A stretch of 64,000 nt of DNA from an uncultured Bacteroidales bacterium. Lineage in GTDB: Bacteria > Bacteroidota > Bacteroidia > Bacteroidales > F082. Each line of letters begins with the position of its first letter. The stretch's first letter is position 1. Below, piece after piece: positions 8,863 to 18,940 of the stretch. The notes beneath the pieces were generated by a model. The model ran no database searches. It had not been told where the DNA came from and saw only the letters and a program-made list of their open reading frames with translations. The translations under genes and the position numbers were made by a program. The DNA lies in contig CAMVCZ010000002.1 of NCBI GenBank assembly GCA_947166105.1, positions 119,896 through 183,895 on the forward strand, given 5' to 3'.

Positions 8863-11800
8863 ATGAAAAGACTATTAAACATAATATTGTTGACATTCAG
8901 CGGTATGGCGATTTTCGCACAGAATCCGACCAAGTATGTCAATCTGCTTCCGGCCTATCCACCTGCCATTGGCGAGACCCAATATGGCAACTATGTTTAC
9001 ACCAACTCGGGATTGTATATGCACGACATTATTTTGGATTCACTCCCGCATTACGAAATTGAGCATATTCCTGAGCAAACTGTTCGTTTCTTTGAAGAGG
9101 GAATAGGATTTTATGTCACAGCGGATTCGCTACATTCAAACAATGTCGTTTACAGTTATGCAGTTGACCAAGCACCTATCGGATCTTTTGAGTTTAATGA
9201 AAGCACTGGGCGATTCAAATTCTATCCCGATGCCAGTGATTATATGCCTTTTACGGTCACTTTCACTGCCACATCAGGATGGAGCAGCCTTACCCAAAAT
9301 GTTCAATTCACCATTATGCCTGAAGTGGTGCCTGAATATCTTGCCATCCAAAATTTGGGAGAGATGCCTTCAGCCCAAGATTATACCATCGTTGCTGAAT
9401 CACATACACAGATGTTTTTGAACAATGCTAACAGAGAAGCCTATAGTTACAGCATTTCAGGTAAGGATATTGTTTTCGACAACAATGTGATGAACAAAGT
9501 ATGGGGATTGAGTGGGATGGATAATTTGTATGAGTTGAACATTTTTGCTGAACGGCTGTACATTCGGTCGGCTCTTACATTTCCACAAACTAATGTGAAC
9601 ATTTATGCAAGGGAACTCATTTTTGAGGATAACGGTAATGAAATCGCTTCCATCAACACAACGCCCTTAGCGATAGGAACCCTCACTAACGACTCAGGTA
9701 TTGACGGTGAAAATGCAGGAAATATTATGCTTAACATCAAAACTCTTAAAGCCGATTTTGCCAAAAGATTTATTCTCAACGGAGCACAAGGACAATGTGC
9801 CAATCGAAACGGAACACCAGGCGATGGCGGCAACGGTGGTGTACTAATCGCACCCATAAACATTGAGAACTATTGTGATTTCTCTAGAGGCAGCGCAGGT
9901 TTGAAGTACGATGTTGAGGGTCGTGCTGGTTATGGATCGATTATTGAAGCTGGCCAAATGGGAGAGAATGGGCATTTCGAGTTAACCAACGAGAAGTATT
10001 CATGGATCCATCCTTATTATTTTGCTGCTGTCATCAGACATATCAATGATTCATACCTGAACAATTATTTCAGCTATTCCAAGACCACGGCCAATGATTA
10101 CTACAACCTCATCAATGCGTTTGAGGCATCTGAGGAATGGGAAAATATTGACGCAACTTTGAAAGTCGAATTGCTTGATCAAGTGACCGAATTGGAGGGG
10201 ATGTTGTATAAACTCAATGAAAACCTTGACTATTTCGGAAATCCTCTTGGTTGGGCACCTATGCTTTCGTTTGAAGTGCTTCTAAATAACTACAACAATG
10301 AGATTGACAGGGCAATGCCAACTTTGTATCTCAATTATTGGTTGCAACACATTGATCAAACAATGGCAAATTGGGTTACAGCCAGTCAATTTGCTGCCGA
10401 TGAGACACAGAGTGAAATTGAGGCGACACAAAGCCAGATTAATTCATTGATAGGAGACATTCCTGTTTTGGAAGACAAAATCATAGTGCTTCAGAATCAA
10501 ATTGAAGAAACCCAAAACAGGTTGGAACAGGTGAAAGCAGAATTGTTGCGGAAAGCCCAGCACAATGTGAAAAAGAAAAATCGCTTAAATAAGGCATTTG
10601 GCATTTTCAAAGCTGCAGTCAATTGTGTTCCCGTTTATGGACAAATAGCCAGTGGAGTATTGTCAGTTGTACAAACTGCAACAGGCTTTGCTTCAGACTA
10701 TTTTGGTGTTTCAGACACATACGGTTACGAAGGTGCTTTAACGGATACTTACCAACAAATTACTAATTTTGACTATGGCTCTGCATTAAATAATTTACAG
10801 CAGACAATCAGCAATATTGACTTGAATAACCTCGGACAAACAGGCCATCAACTCAAAGACTGTTATAACAATCTCAAAGAAGCCATTGGACCAGTATATA
10901 ATAGCATCACAAACCTTCATCAGGTTTTGGCTAAAAGTTCGGCGCCCAACGACCAAGTTCAAGCTGAGTTTGATAGGCTTTGCTCGGAATCGGCTGAATA
11001 CCAAAACATTAAAAATGAAATAGTGATTCTTCAGCGGAATTATGAGGAGTTTGCTGCAATTCTTACACAAACATTTGTCAATATTGTTGATTTGACAAGT
11101 GAAGTCAGCAATGAGATGGTCACTTTAGATGCATTAAGAAATGATGTCTTCAATGGAAACAGCAAACGCGACTTGCAAGCCATGCAATGCGTTGAGAAAA
11201 TGAGACAACGCGCAATGAACCGTTTGGTGAAGTACCATTACTATATGAGAAAGGCTTACGAATATAGATTGTTAAGGCCGTATCAAGGAGAATATAGTTT
11301 GGAAAATATGTATAATCGACTTGAGATTATGATAGACCAAATAATACAAAGTCAAGGTGACGGTTTTGACAACACCACTCCTGCTGGTTTTACAGAATAT
11401 AGCACTCTTTCCAGTTTGTTCAGGAACGAATTGTCTGGCATCATTGAGGATGTCATTGATGAATTAGTGTACAATGCTCCCGAGCAAACAGTCACCATAC
11501 CCATTGTCATTCCCAAAGAAGAGTTGGACAAAATCAATACAAATGAAGATTATATCCTTAATTTGTTTGAGCTCGGTGTTTTTTCACCGGATGAAGAGAA
11601 CATCAGAATCGTTGATTTCGATGTGTTTTATATGGATGCTCACATGGAAGGAAACGGAGGATTTTCGACATATATGGACCTTGAACTTAAACACAATGGC
11701 ATTTCAAGATTTAGGAAAAACGGCGAGGTTTATTGGTTTAATCACCTATCAAAATCTATGGACAATCCATATCCTCACACATGGAGTGTCAGATATAATC

Positions 11801-13332
11801 CGCTTCTGCATCAGACAACAACCATTAGACCCTCATTTGCTACTCAGTCGCTACTATATTCATTATTGGGAGGTAATGCACAGAATATTATGCTGTTTTC
11901 AAGACCTGCTGCATGGAGCGACATTATCATGTCCAAGAAAGTGCATACCACAGGCAATGCCGATATTGTAATAGATTCACTTGTCCTCACTTTGCAATAC
12001 GATTTTACAAACCGTCCAAATCAGATTCGCAATATTGACATTACTACTAGTGATGGTCTTCTTCCATATATTACTTGCTCGGAAGCGGACAGAAATGGAA
12101 GGAGCAACGGGAAGGGCTGTTTCTATCGGTCATATACGAGAAGCCACGGTTCTGTAACATTCACGGCGATGGAGAAACACGGCACCTATCATTTCTTGAA
12201 TTGGACAGACCGTTTAGGCAATGTTGTGTCAGAAAGTACTGAATTGACAATTAATAAATGGACAGACCAATTCTATAGGGCCAACTATGAACGGCGTATT
12301 CCTGTCATCAGTGTGGCAGACACGATATATGTTGGCAGTGGAGGTGGTGAGTATGTAGTTCAAATCCAGAATGTGGGATCGGGTGATATAGAAATGGACT
12401 GGTATGTCTCGGATTCGCTAAGTTCTTGGGTTCATGTGGATGGTGTCCCCGAAGGCATAGATGAAGGATATTTCACCTTCACCTACGAGCCAATTAGAAC
12501 TCAGGAAAGGAGAATCGACTCACTTGAAATACTTGCCCCTGAAATAGCGGGAATGTCAAAGATGATATATATCGTTCAAGATCCGTCTCTCTTGGGGGTC
12601 AGTGTAAGCATTAATCCAGTAGGTGCAGGTGCGGTGGTTGGCACAGGCTTCTTCGCAGAAGGCGACATTTGCACTTTAACTGCCACAGCCAATGAAGGCT
12701 ATACTTTTGTCAATTGGACAAAGAACGGAGAGGAAGTTTCAACAGAAGCCACTTTCAATTTCACTGTGACAGAAAATGTTGCATTTGTTGCGAATTTCGA
12801 GGCGAACGCTCTCACTCAAACCATCACCCTTTCCCAAGGCTGGAATTGGGTTTCGTTCAATGTCGAAATCACCTTGGATGACTTGAAGGCGGCACTTGTG
12901 GAAACATTACCAGGGACGAATAATATCACAATCAAGTCGAAGAACGAAGGTGCCGCCACTTATAATGGAACAGTATGGAGAGGGCAATTGGGATCGTTGG
13001 ATTTGTCGAGGATGTATAGAGTGTATGTCGAAGCGGCCTGCGAAATCACGTTGGAAGGCTTGCCCATCAATCCGGCAGAGCATCCCATCACCCTCAGCAA
13101 CGGTTTCAACTGGATTGCGTTCCCGTTCAGCGAGAGCAAGACCCTCACCGAAGCCTTTGCGGGATTTGCCATCAATGGAGATGCGGTCAAGTCGAAGGGC
13201 AACGGAGCGGCCAACTACAACGGCACCTCATGGAGAGGAACGCTCAACGCCCTCGTGCCCGGTCAAGGCTACATTTACAAGTCAAACGCAGTGGAAGATA
13301 GGGTGTTCACCTTCCCCACGAGCGCGAAATAG
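8863..13332 (+). CDS. Large secreted multidomain protein: Gly-rich segment, long coiled coil with central hydrophobic stretch, BACON-like and InlB-like repeats, C-terminal 'GWNW' module
   Basis: Signal peptide MKRLLNIILLTFSGMAIFAQ; heptad-rich IEATQSQINSLIGDIPVLEDKIIVLQNQIEETQNRLEQVKAELL; VSINPVGAGAVVGTGFFAEGDICTLTATANEGYTFVNWT; GWNWVSFNVEITLDDLKAALVETL. Confidence 0.85.
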   Translation: MKRLLNIILLTFSGMAIFAQNPTKYVNLLPAYPPAIGETQYGNYVYTNSGLYMHDIILDSLPHYEIEHIPEQTVRFFEEGIGFYVTADSLHSNNVVYSYAVDQAPIGSFEFNESTGRFKFYPDASDYMPFTVTFTATSGWSSLTQNVQFTIMPEVVPEYLAIQNLGEMPSAQDYTIVAESHTQMFLNNANREAYSYSISGKDIVFDNNVMNKVWGLSGMDNLYELNIFAERLYIRSALTFPQTNVNIYARELIFEDNGNEIASINTTPLAIGTLTNDSGIDGENAGNIMLNIKTLKADFAKRFILNGAQGQCANRNGTPGDGGNGGVLIAPINIENYCDFSRGSAGLKYDVEGRAGYGSIIEAGQMGENGHFELTNEKYSWIHPYYFAAVIRHINDSYLNNYFSYSKTTANDYYNLINAFEASEEWENIDATLKVELLDQVTELEGMLYKLNENLDYFGNPLGWAPMLSFEVLLNNYNNEIDRAMPTLYLNYWLQHIDQTMANWVTASQFAADETQSEIEATQSQINSLIGDIPVLEDKIIVLQNQIEETQNRLEQVKAELLRKAQHNVKKKNRLNKAFGIFKAAVNCVPVYGQIASGVLSVVQTATGFASDYFGVSDTYGYEGALTDTYQQITNFDYGSALNNLQQTISNIDLNNLGQTGHQLKDCYNNLKEAIGPVYNSITNLHQVLAKSSAPNDQVQAEFDRLCSESAEYQNIKNEIVILQRNYEEFAAILTQTFVNIVDLTSEVSNEMVTLDALRNDVFNGNSKRDLQAMQCVEKMRQRAMNRLVKYHYYMRKAYEYRLLRPYQGEYSLENMYNRLEIMIDQIIQSQGDGFDNTTPAGFTEYSTLSSLFRNELSGIIEDVIDELVYNAPEQTVTIPIVIPKEELDKINTNEDYILNLFELGVFSPDEENIRIVDFDVFYMDAHMEGNGGFSTYMDLELKHNGISRFRKNGEVYWFNHLSKSMDNPYPHTWSVRYNPLLHQTTTIRPSFATQSLLYSLLGGNAQNIMLFSRPAAWSDIIMSKKVHTTGNADIVIDSLVLTLQYDFTNRPNQIRNIDITTSDGLLPYITCSEADRNGRSNGKGCFYRSYTRSHGSVTFTAMEKHGTYHFLNWTDRLGNVVSESTELTINKWTDQFYRANYERRIPVISVADTIYVGSGGGEYVVQIQNVGSGDIEMDWYVSDSLSSWVHVDGVPEGIDEGYFTFTYEPIRTQERRIDSLEILAPEIAGMSKMIYIVQDPSLLGVSVSINPVGAGAVVGTGFFAEGDICTLTATANEGYTFVNWTKNGEEVSTEATFNFTVTENVAFVANFEANALTQTITLSQGWNWVSFNVEITLDDLKAALVETLPGTNNITIKSKNEGAATYNGTVWRGQLGSLDLSRMYRVYVEAACEITLEGLPINPAEHPITLSNGFNWIAFPFSESKTLTEAFAGFAINGDAVKSKGNGAANYNGTSWRGTLNALVPGQGYIYKSNAVEDRVFTFPTSAK
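12820..12919 (+). repeat. Segment of the GWNW module, repeated at 63901-64000 (97/100 identical)
   Basis: Direct comparison; differences at three positions only. Confidence 0.95.
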
Positions 13333-13359
13333 TCTGCAAAAACCAACAACAAAATGAAC

Positions 13360-13391
13360 AACGGCCATCTCAATTGAGGTGGCCGTTTTGG
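13360..13391. terminator. Bidirectional hairpin between convergent genes
   Basis: AACGGCCAtCTCAATTGAGgTGGCCGTTTTGG between the stops at 13332 (+) and 13405 (-). Confidence 0.7.
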
Positions 13392-13404
13392 TTTGGGGAG
13401 AATA

Positions 13405-14427
13405 TTATTGATTCAAACTCTGTCGAGCGTATGGCACCAAATCTTGGCTTGCAAACTCACCTTTTAAGTATTTGAAATACCCTGCCACAGCGACCATGGC
13501 GGCGTTGTCGGTGGAGTAGGAGAGGCGAGGAATGAACACTTTCCAATGGTATTTTTTGCCGAGCGCAAGCATGGCATCGTGCAGGCCGCTGTTGGCACTC
13601 ACGCCGCCAGCGATGGCCACCGTTTTGATGCCAGTTTGCTTGGAAGCCTTCACCAATTTGTTCATCAAAATGTCGATGATGGTTTTTTGCACCGAGGCGC
13701 AAAGGTCTTCTTTGTTTTCCTCGATGAAGTTGGGGTTGAGTTTCAGGTTGTCGCGGACGGTGTACAAAATGCTGGTTTTCAGTCCGCTGAAGCTGTAGTC
13801 CAAGTCGGGGATTTGGGGCTTGGCGAAGGTGAAGGCATTGGGATTGCCGATTCTGGCCAACTTGTCAATGACAGGTCCGCCGGGATAAGGCAGGCCGAGG
13901 ATTTTCGCGGTCTTGTCGAAGGCCTCGCCCGCCGCGTCGTCGATGGTCTTGCCGATGACTTCCATGTCGAAATAGTCCTTCACGACCACGATTTGGGTGT
14001 GGCCGCCCGACACGGTGAGGCACAAAAATGGGAAATCAGGCACCTCGGTATGGGTGTCGTCGGTGGCGAAATGCACCAAAATATGCGCGTTCATGTGGTC
14101 GATTTCCACCATCGGGATGTTCAAGGTTTGCGCGAAAGCCTTTGCAAATGAGGTGCCTACGAGCAACGAGCCTAAAAGTCCGGGGCCGCGCGTAAAAGCG
14201 ATGGCGGATAACTGATTTTTTTCTATTTTTGCAGTCTTCAAGGCCGTGTCGATGACGGGGATGATATTTTGCTGGTGGGCACGCGAGGCGAGTTCGGGGA
14301 CAACACCACCATACTGCTCGTGAACCTTTTGCCCAGCGATGACATTCGACAGCACCCGCGTGCCTTGAAGCACTGCGGCAGAGGTGTCGTCGCATGAGGA
14401 TTCGATGCCTAAAATGTATTCGTTCAT
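13405..14427 (-). CDS. tsaD: tRNA N6-adenosine threonylcarbamoyltransferase TsaD
   Basis: MNEYILGIESSCDDTSAAVLQG; EIDHMNAHILVHF; CLTVSGGHTQIVVV. Confidence 0.95.
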   Translation of the reverse strand: MNEYILGIESSCDDTSAAVLQGTRVLSNVIAGQKVHEQYGGVVPELASRAHQQNIIPVIDTALKTAKIEKNQLSAIAFTRGPGLLGSLLVGTSFAKAFAQTLNIPMVEIDHMNAHILVHFATDDTHTEVPDFPFLCLTVSGGHTQIVVVKDYFDMEVIGKTIDDAAGEAFDKTAKILGLPYPGGPVIDKLARIGNPNAFTFAKPQIPDLDYSFSGLKTSILYTVRDNLKLNPNFIEENKEDLCASVQKTIIDILMNKLVKASKQTGIKTVAIAGGVSANSGLHDAMLALGKKYHWKVFIPRLSYSTDNAAMVAVAGYFKYLKGEFASQDLVPYARQSLNQ

Positions 14428-14453
14428 GAGTCTCAATTTGGAGGGTCAAAATT

Positions 14454-17400
14454 ATTAAAAAAAAGATTATCCATAGCATCCTGATTTTAATTGTGGTGGT
14501 GCTGGCCATCATCACAAGTCTTTTCGTTGCCATACAAGACCCTATCATTCAGAAGTTTGCAGTGCGTTTTGCTGGAGGTTACCTTTCTGAAAAAACGGGT
14601 GCCGACATCAAAGTCGGCAATCTGATGGTGACTTCCGATTTTCGTGTCCTTGTCGAAAATGTTTCTGTCAAAGACTTGAGAAACAACGACTTGGCAAGTA
14701 TTGGCACTTTGGAAACCCAAATCCGCATTGGCGACCTTTTGGAGGGCAAAATCCATCTTTCGCATGTGGAATTGAGCCATACTGAGGCCAACATGATCCA
14801 ATACGAGGGCGAGGACAAGTTCAATTTCGCGTTTCTTGCCGAGGCTTTCCCAAGCGACACGACGAAAGAAAAAGAATCAACGCCAATGGCCATTATGGTC
14901 GACAAGATTTCCTTGAAAAATGTCGACTTCATGCTGTGGAACCAAAATTCGGACAAACCAGAGAAGACCGAGCAAGGCCTGATGGATTATTCGCACCTCG
15001 ACCTTGACGACATCTTCTTGGAAGCCAGCGATTTCTATATGCTTGGCGACTCCATCCGTGCCAATATCGCTCATTTGAGCGCGAAGGAATTGAGTGGGTT
15101 TGAGTTGAAAAGCTTCAGTACCGATGCTCTCGTGTCGTCGCAAGGCATTTTCCTCAACGGCTTGCTGATGGAAACCAACAACAGCCGTTTCGACATGGAT
15201 CTCAACATGTTATGCAACGGTTTCGGTGCCTTCGGAAGTTTCGTGGATTCGGTCGTGTTCGACGCCTCCATCCGACAAAGCGACATTATGCTTTCCGATA
15301 TCGGCCCTTTCACAAGTACGATGTACAAAATGCCTGACAGAGTGAAGTTTGAAGGGCGTTTCACCGGTCCGATTGAGCATTTCCGCGTGGACGATATGAA
15401 GATCGATATGGGCAAGTCCACCTCGTTCAGGGGCAGTATCAGTATGCACCCGCTCGACTTCAACAATGGCTATCATACGTTGAATATCAAGAAGATGAAC
15501 TTCACTTATGACGATTTGGCCAATTTTTACATCCCTTCCAGCAGCAAAACCATCCCTATGCCTGAGTCGCTGCGCATCATGGACAAAGGGCAACTTTCGT
15601 TGGATTTCAAAGGCTCATACAATCATTTCGTTTCCAATGTCAACCTCGTATCGGGCGTTGGCAACATTGAAGCGTCGGTGGCTCGGTCGCGCAACGCGAA
15701 GGGCGACAACGTGTTTTCGGGCAACATCGATGCAAATGATGTGAAGGCGGGCGTGGTGGCCAATGCCTCGAAATACTTGGGTAACATCGACTTGAATGCC
15801 GATTTTTCGGCCACATTCCCGCAAAAGGGCGGGCCTGAATTCTATCTTGACGGAACGGCCTCCAATGCGCATCTCCTTGGCAATCATATTGATGAAATCA
15901 AGTTGGACGGTTCCATGAAGGAGAACCGGTTCAAGGGCAAATTGACGGTGGACGATGATGACTTGTTCCTCGATTTCAACGGTTTGGTCGACTTCAGCGA
16001 CAAGAAATATCCCAAGTCGGATTTCGAGGCTGTCATCCGCAATGCTGACTTGCACGCACTTAACCTACTGAACGAGGACTCCATTTCGCACATCAGCTCA
16101 AAAATCTATGTGAACATGAAAGGCTTCAACCTCGACGATTTGGAAGGTATGGTGCAAATCGACAGCACTGTTTACGTCGATAGCCGAGGACGTTACGAGA
16201 TGAAGGATTTCAATGCTTCGATTGTCAACGACAACCTCATGCAACGCCGCATCAAGCTGAACTGCGACTTCCTCAATTTCGAGATGGCGGGACAAATCAA
16301 TTTCGCCAGCCTGATGATGACGTTCAATGAATATGTCGACAACTTCGTGCATTTCCCGATTTGGGAAGGCAACCGTGAAAAATTTGAGGAATACAAGCTG
16401 ACACACGATGTGGATCAGGATTTTACGGTGCAACTTGCCTTGAAGGACACGAAAACCCTCAGCCGTTTGCTGATGCCCAACATCAAGATTGCGAACAACA
16501 CGACCTTGAACGGCACCTTCACCTCGCGCACCAATGCCTTGAACCTGACCCTGCGCTCGAAGAATATCCAAGTAGGGTCTATAGATTTCAACAACTTGGA
16601 AATCAAGAACATGAATTTCTTGCGGTCGGCGATAACTTCACTGACATTGGACGAAATCGTTTATGGATCGGGGAAAGAGAACGACACCACGAAATACGGT
16701 TTGGACAACATTTCCATCGTGACGCGCATGACCAACGACACGATTTTTGGACGCATCAAATGGGACGACAAGACTGAGGAAGACCACAATAAAGTGTTGA
16801 TAGACACCTATTTCCATCCTCACGAGAAGGGCGGAATTTTCTCCGTGACCAAGGCCGAAATTTGTGTCAACGACTCCACTTGGACCATTTCTCCAGACAA
16901 TTTCGTCGAAATTAACGATGGCCGCACCACGATTTCCAATGTCATGCTGAGCCATCATTCACAATTCATCAGGTTTGATGGCTTTGTGCCTATGAAAGAG
17001 CAAGATACGCTTTCGTTGATGATGCGGCAATTCGACCTCTCCAACTTCGATATCCTGCTTATGCAAAATGGTATAGACATCGACGGCTTCATTTCTGGCG
17101 ATGCCTTGCTGAGCGGCTTGAAGGAAAGCCCAATGCTGTTGGCCGACCTTGATGTGCAACGCCTTGCCCTGAATGGCGACAAGGTTGGCGATGTTGACAT
17201 TAAGAGCAATTGGAACAACGACGACAAGTCCGTTGGTGTTGAGGCAAGCCTGTTCAACGATTTGAGGAAAACGCTGAACATTTACGGTTCCTATTACACG
17301 GCGAAAAAAGACAACAGCCTTGATTTCACTGTTGAACTTGACTCCCTGCAACTCAATGTGCTCAGTCCCTTGCTGACAGGTGTGGTGTCGAGAATGCAAG

Positions 17401-18935
17401 GCTTCGGCTTAGGTAAGATTGCCATCACTGGAACGCCGCAACAACTTGACATTCAAGGGCGTTTGATGGTGAAGAACGGCGGATGCAAAGTCGGCTATCT
17501 GAACACGTTCTACACGTTTAGCCCGACTATTTTGGTGGACAACCAGTCCATTTCCTTTGAGAACATGGTGCTGACTGACACTTTGGGCAACACGGCCATT
17601 GTAGAGGGTGCAATCCATCATAACAAACTGAAAGACTTTAATTTGGATTTGAAACTTCACCCGCGCGAGTTTTTGGCTATGGCCACAACAAGTCAGGACA
17701 ACGAAACATTCTATGGTACTGCCGTCGCCAATGGCTTGGTGACCGTTAAAGGGCCGTTCAAGGATATTTTGTTGGACATCAATGCGAGAACCCGTCGCGG
17801 CACCAACTTCACCGTTTCGCTCAACAAGTCGGCCAAGGTGAAGGAAAACGACTTTATTGTGTTCGTCAACAATGCGCCAAAGGAAGAGGATGAGGAAGTG
17901 GTTGAAACAAAGGAAGTTGTGAAAAGCAATTTCAGCCTGAAAATGAACGTGAACGCCACCGACGACGCCAATTTGAAAATCATCCTTCCCAACAATCTCG
18001 GCACCATTGATGCAACGGGCAACGGCACTGTGAAGATGAACACCGCCACATCGGAAGACTTCACGATGTTTGGCGATTATACCGTCAAGTCAGGGCAATT
18101 CAAGCTGATGCTTATGGATTTGATTACGAGGACGTTCAACCTAAAATCGGGTGGTGTGCTTTCGTGGACTGGCGACCCGACAGATGGCCAAATGAATGTC
18201 ACGGGTGCCTATTCGGTGAGGGCCTCGTTGGCGAGCTTGGGCTTCGCTGTCGACTCAACCTCAAACAATAGCAATGTCAATGTGGAATGTCTGATTCACT
18301 TGAAAGGTGCCCTGCTGAATCCTTCTATATCTTTCGGGATGAGTTTGCCCAATGCTTCCGAAGACATTACCCAAACGGTGTTTTCGGTCATCGACACGAC
18401 CAATCAGGCTGTTATGACCTCGCAGGCGCTTTCGTTGTTGGTGCTTAATTCTTTTGCATACGTTGGCTCTGGCAATGCCGACTTGAACATCGTCAACATT
18501 TTGGGCACTGGGATGCAAATGAACATCACCGAAAACCTGAATTTGGGCTTCAGCTATCATGCGGGCAACGAAAGAACAAACGATGAATATCAAGTGGCCT
18601 TGCGCACGCAGCTTTTCGAAAATCGCCTGACCATCGAGACCAATGTGGGTGTGATGACGAGCTACAATGCAAGCAACGCCTCAAGCATTGTTGGCGAATT
18701 CGACATGTTCTACAAACTGACGGAGGACGGACGGTTGCAAGCCCATTTCTACAACCATTCCAACTACAATTCGAATTTCAACAGTTTGGCCTTCGATAGG
18801 CGCTCGCCCTACACGCAGGGACTTGGTTTGTCGTATAGCCGCTCGTTCAATACCCTTCGCGACTTGTTCAAGAGGCGTAAGCCCGTTGCGCCTAACCAAC
18901 CGCTCATCAATCCCCGAAGGAAAGGAAACAACTGA
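14454..18935 (+). CDS. TamB-family translocation/assembly module (DUF490-like)
   Basis: N-terminal signal anchor, long repetitive AsmA/TamB-like body, C-terminal region GDYTVKSGQFKLMLMDLITRTFNLKSGGVLSWTGDPTDGQMNVTGAYSVRASL. Start is uncertain (see findings); the track uses GTG 14493. Confidence 0.85.
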   Translation: MKKKIIHSILILIVVVLAIITSLFVAIQDPIIQKFAVRFAGGYLSEKTGADIKVGNLMVTSDFRVLVENVSVKDLRNNDLASIGTLETQIRIGDLLEGKIHLSHVELSHTEANMIQYEGEDKFNFAFLAEAFPSDTTKEKESTPMAIMVDKISLKNVDFMLWNQNSDKPEKTEQGLMDYSHLDLDDIFLEASDFYMLGDSIRANIAHLSAKELSGFELKSFSTDALVSSQGIFLNGLLMETNNSRFDMDLNMLCNGFGAFGSFVDSVVFDASIRQSDIMLSDIGPFTSTMYKMPDRVKFEGRFTGPIEHFRVDDMKIDMGKSTSFRGSISMHPLDFNNGYHTLNIKKMNFTYDDLANFYIPSSSKTIPMPESLRIMDKGQLSLDFKGSYNHFVSNVNLVSGVGNIEASVARSRNAKGDNVFSGNIDANDVKAGVVANASKYLGNIDLNADFSATFPQKGGPEFYLDGTASNAHLLGNHIDEIKLDGSMKENRFKGKLTVDDDDLFLDFNGLVDFSDKKYPKSDFEAVIRNADLHALNLLNEDSISHISSKIYVNMKGFNLDDLEGMVQIDSTVYVDSRGRYEMKDFNASIVNDNLMQRRIKLNCDFLNFEMAGQINFASLMMTFNEYVDNFVHFPIWEGNREKFEEYKLTHDVDQDFTVQLALKDTKTLSRLLMPNIKIANNTTLNGTFTSRTNALNLTLRSKNIQVGSIDFNNLEIKNMNFLRSAITSLTLDEIVYGSGKENDTTKYGLDNISIVTRMTNDTIFGRIKWDDKTEEDHNKVLIDTYFHPHEKGGIFSVTKAEICVNDSTWTISPDNFVEINDGRTTISNVMLSHHSQFIRFDGFVPMKEQDTLSLMMRQFDLSNFDILLMQNGIDIDGFISGDALLSGLKESPMLLADLDVQRLALNGDKVGDVDIKSNWNNDDKSVGVEASLFNDLRKTLNIYGSYYTAKKDNSLDFTVELDSLQLNVLSPLLTGVVSRMQGFGLGKIAITGTPQQLDIQGRLMVKNGGCKVGYLNTFYTFSPTILVDNQSISFENMVLTDTLGNTAIVEGAIHHNKLKDFNLDLKLHPREFLAMATTSQDNETFYGTAVANGLVTVKGPFKDILLDINARTRRGTNFTVSLNKSAKVKENDFIVFVNNAPKEEDEEVVETKEVVKSNFSLKMNVNATDDANLKIILPNNLGTIDATGNGTVKMNTATSEDFTMFGDYTVKSGQFKLMLMDLITRTFNLKSGGVLSWTGDPTDGQMNVTGAYSVRASLASLGFAVDSTSNNSNVNVECLIHLKGALLNPSISFGMSLPNASEDITQTVFSVIDTTNQAVMTSQALSLLVLNSFAYVGSGNADLNIVNILGTGMQMNITENLNLGFSYHAGNERTNDEYQVALRTQLFENRLTIETNVGVMTSYNASNASSIVGEFDMFYKLTEDGRLQAHFYNHSNYNSNFNSLAFDRRSPYTQGLGLSYSRSFNTLRDLFKRRKPVAPNQPLINPRRKGNN

Positions 18936-18940
18936 TTATC

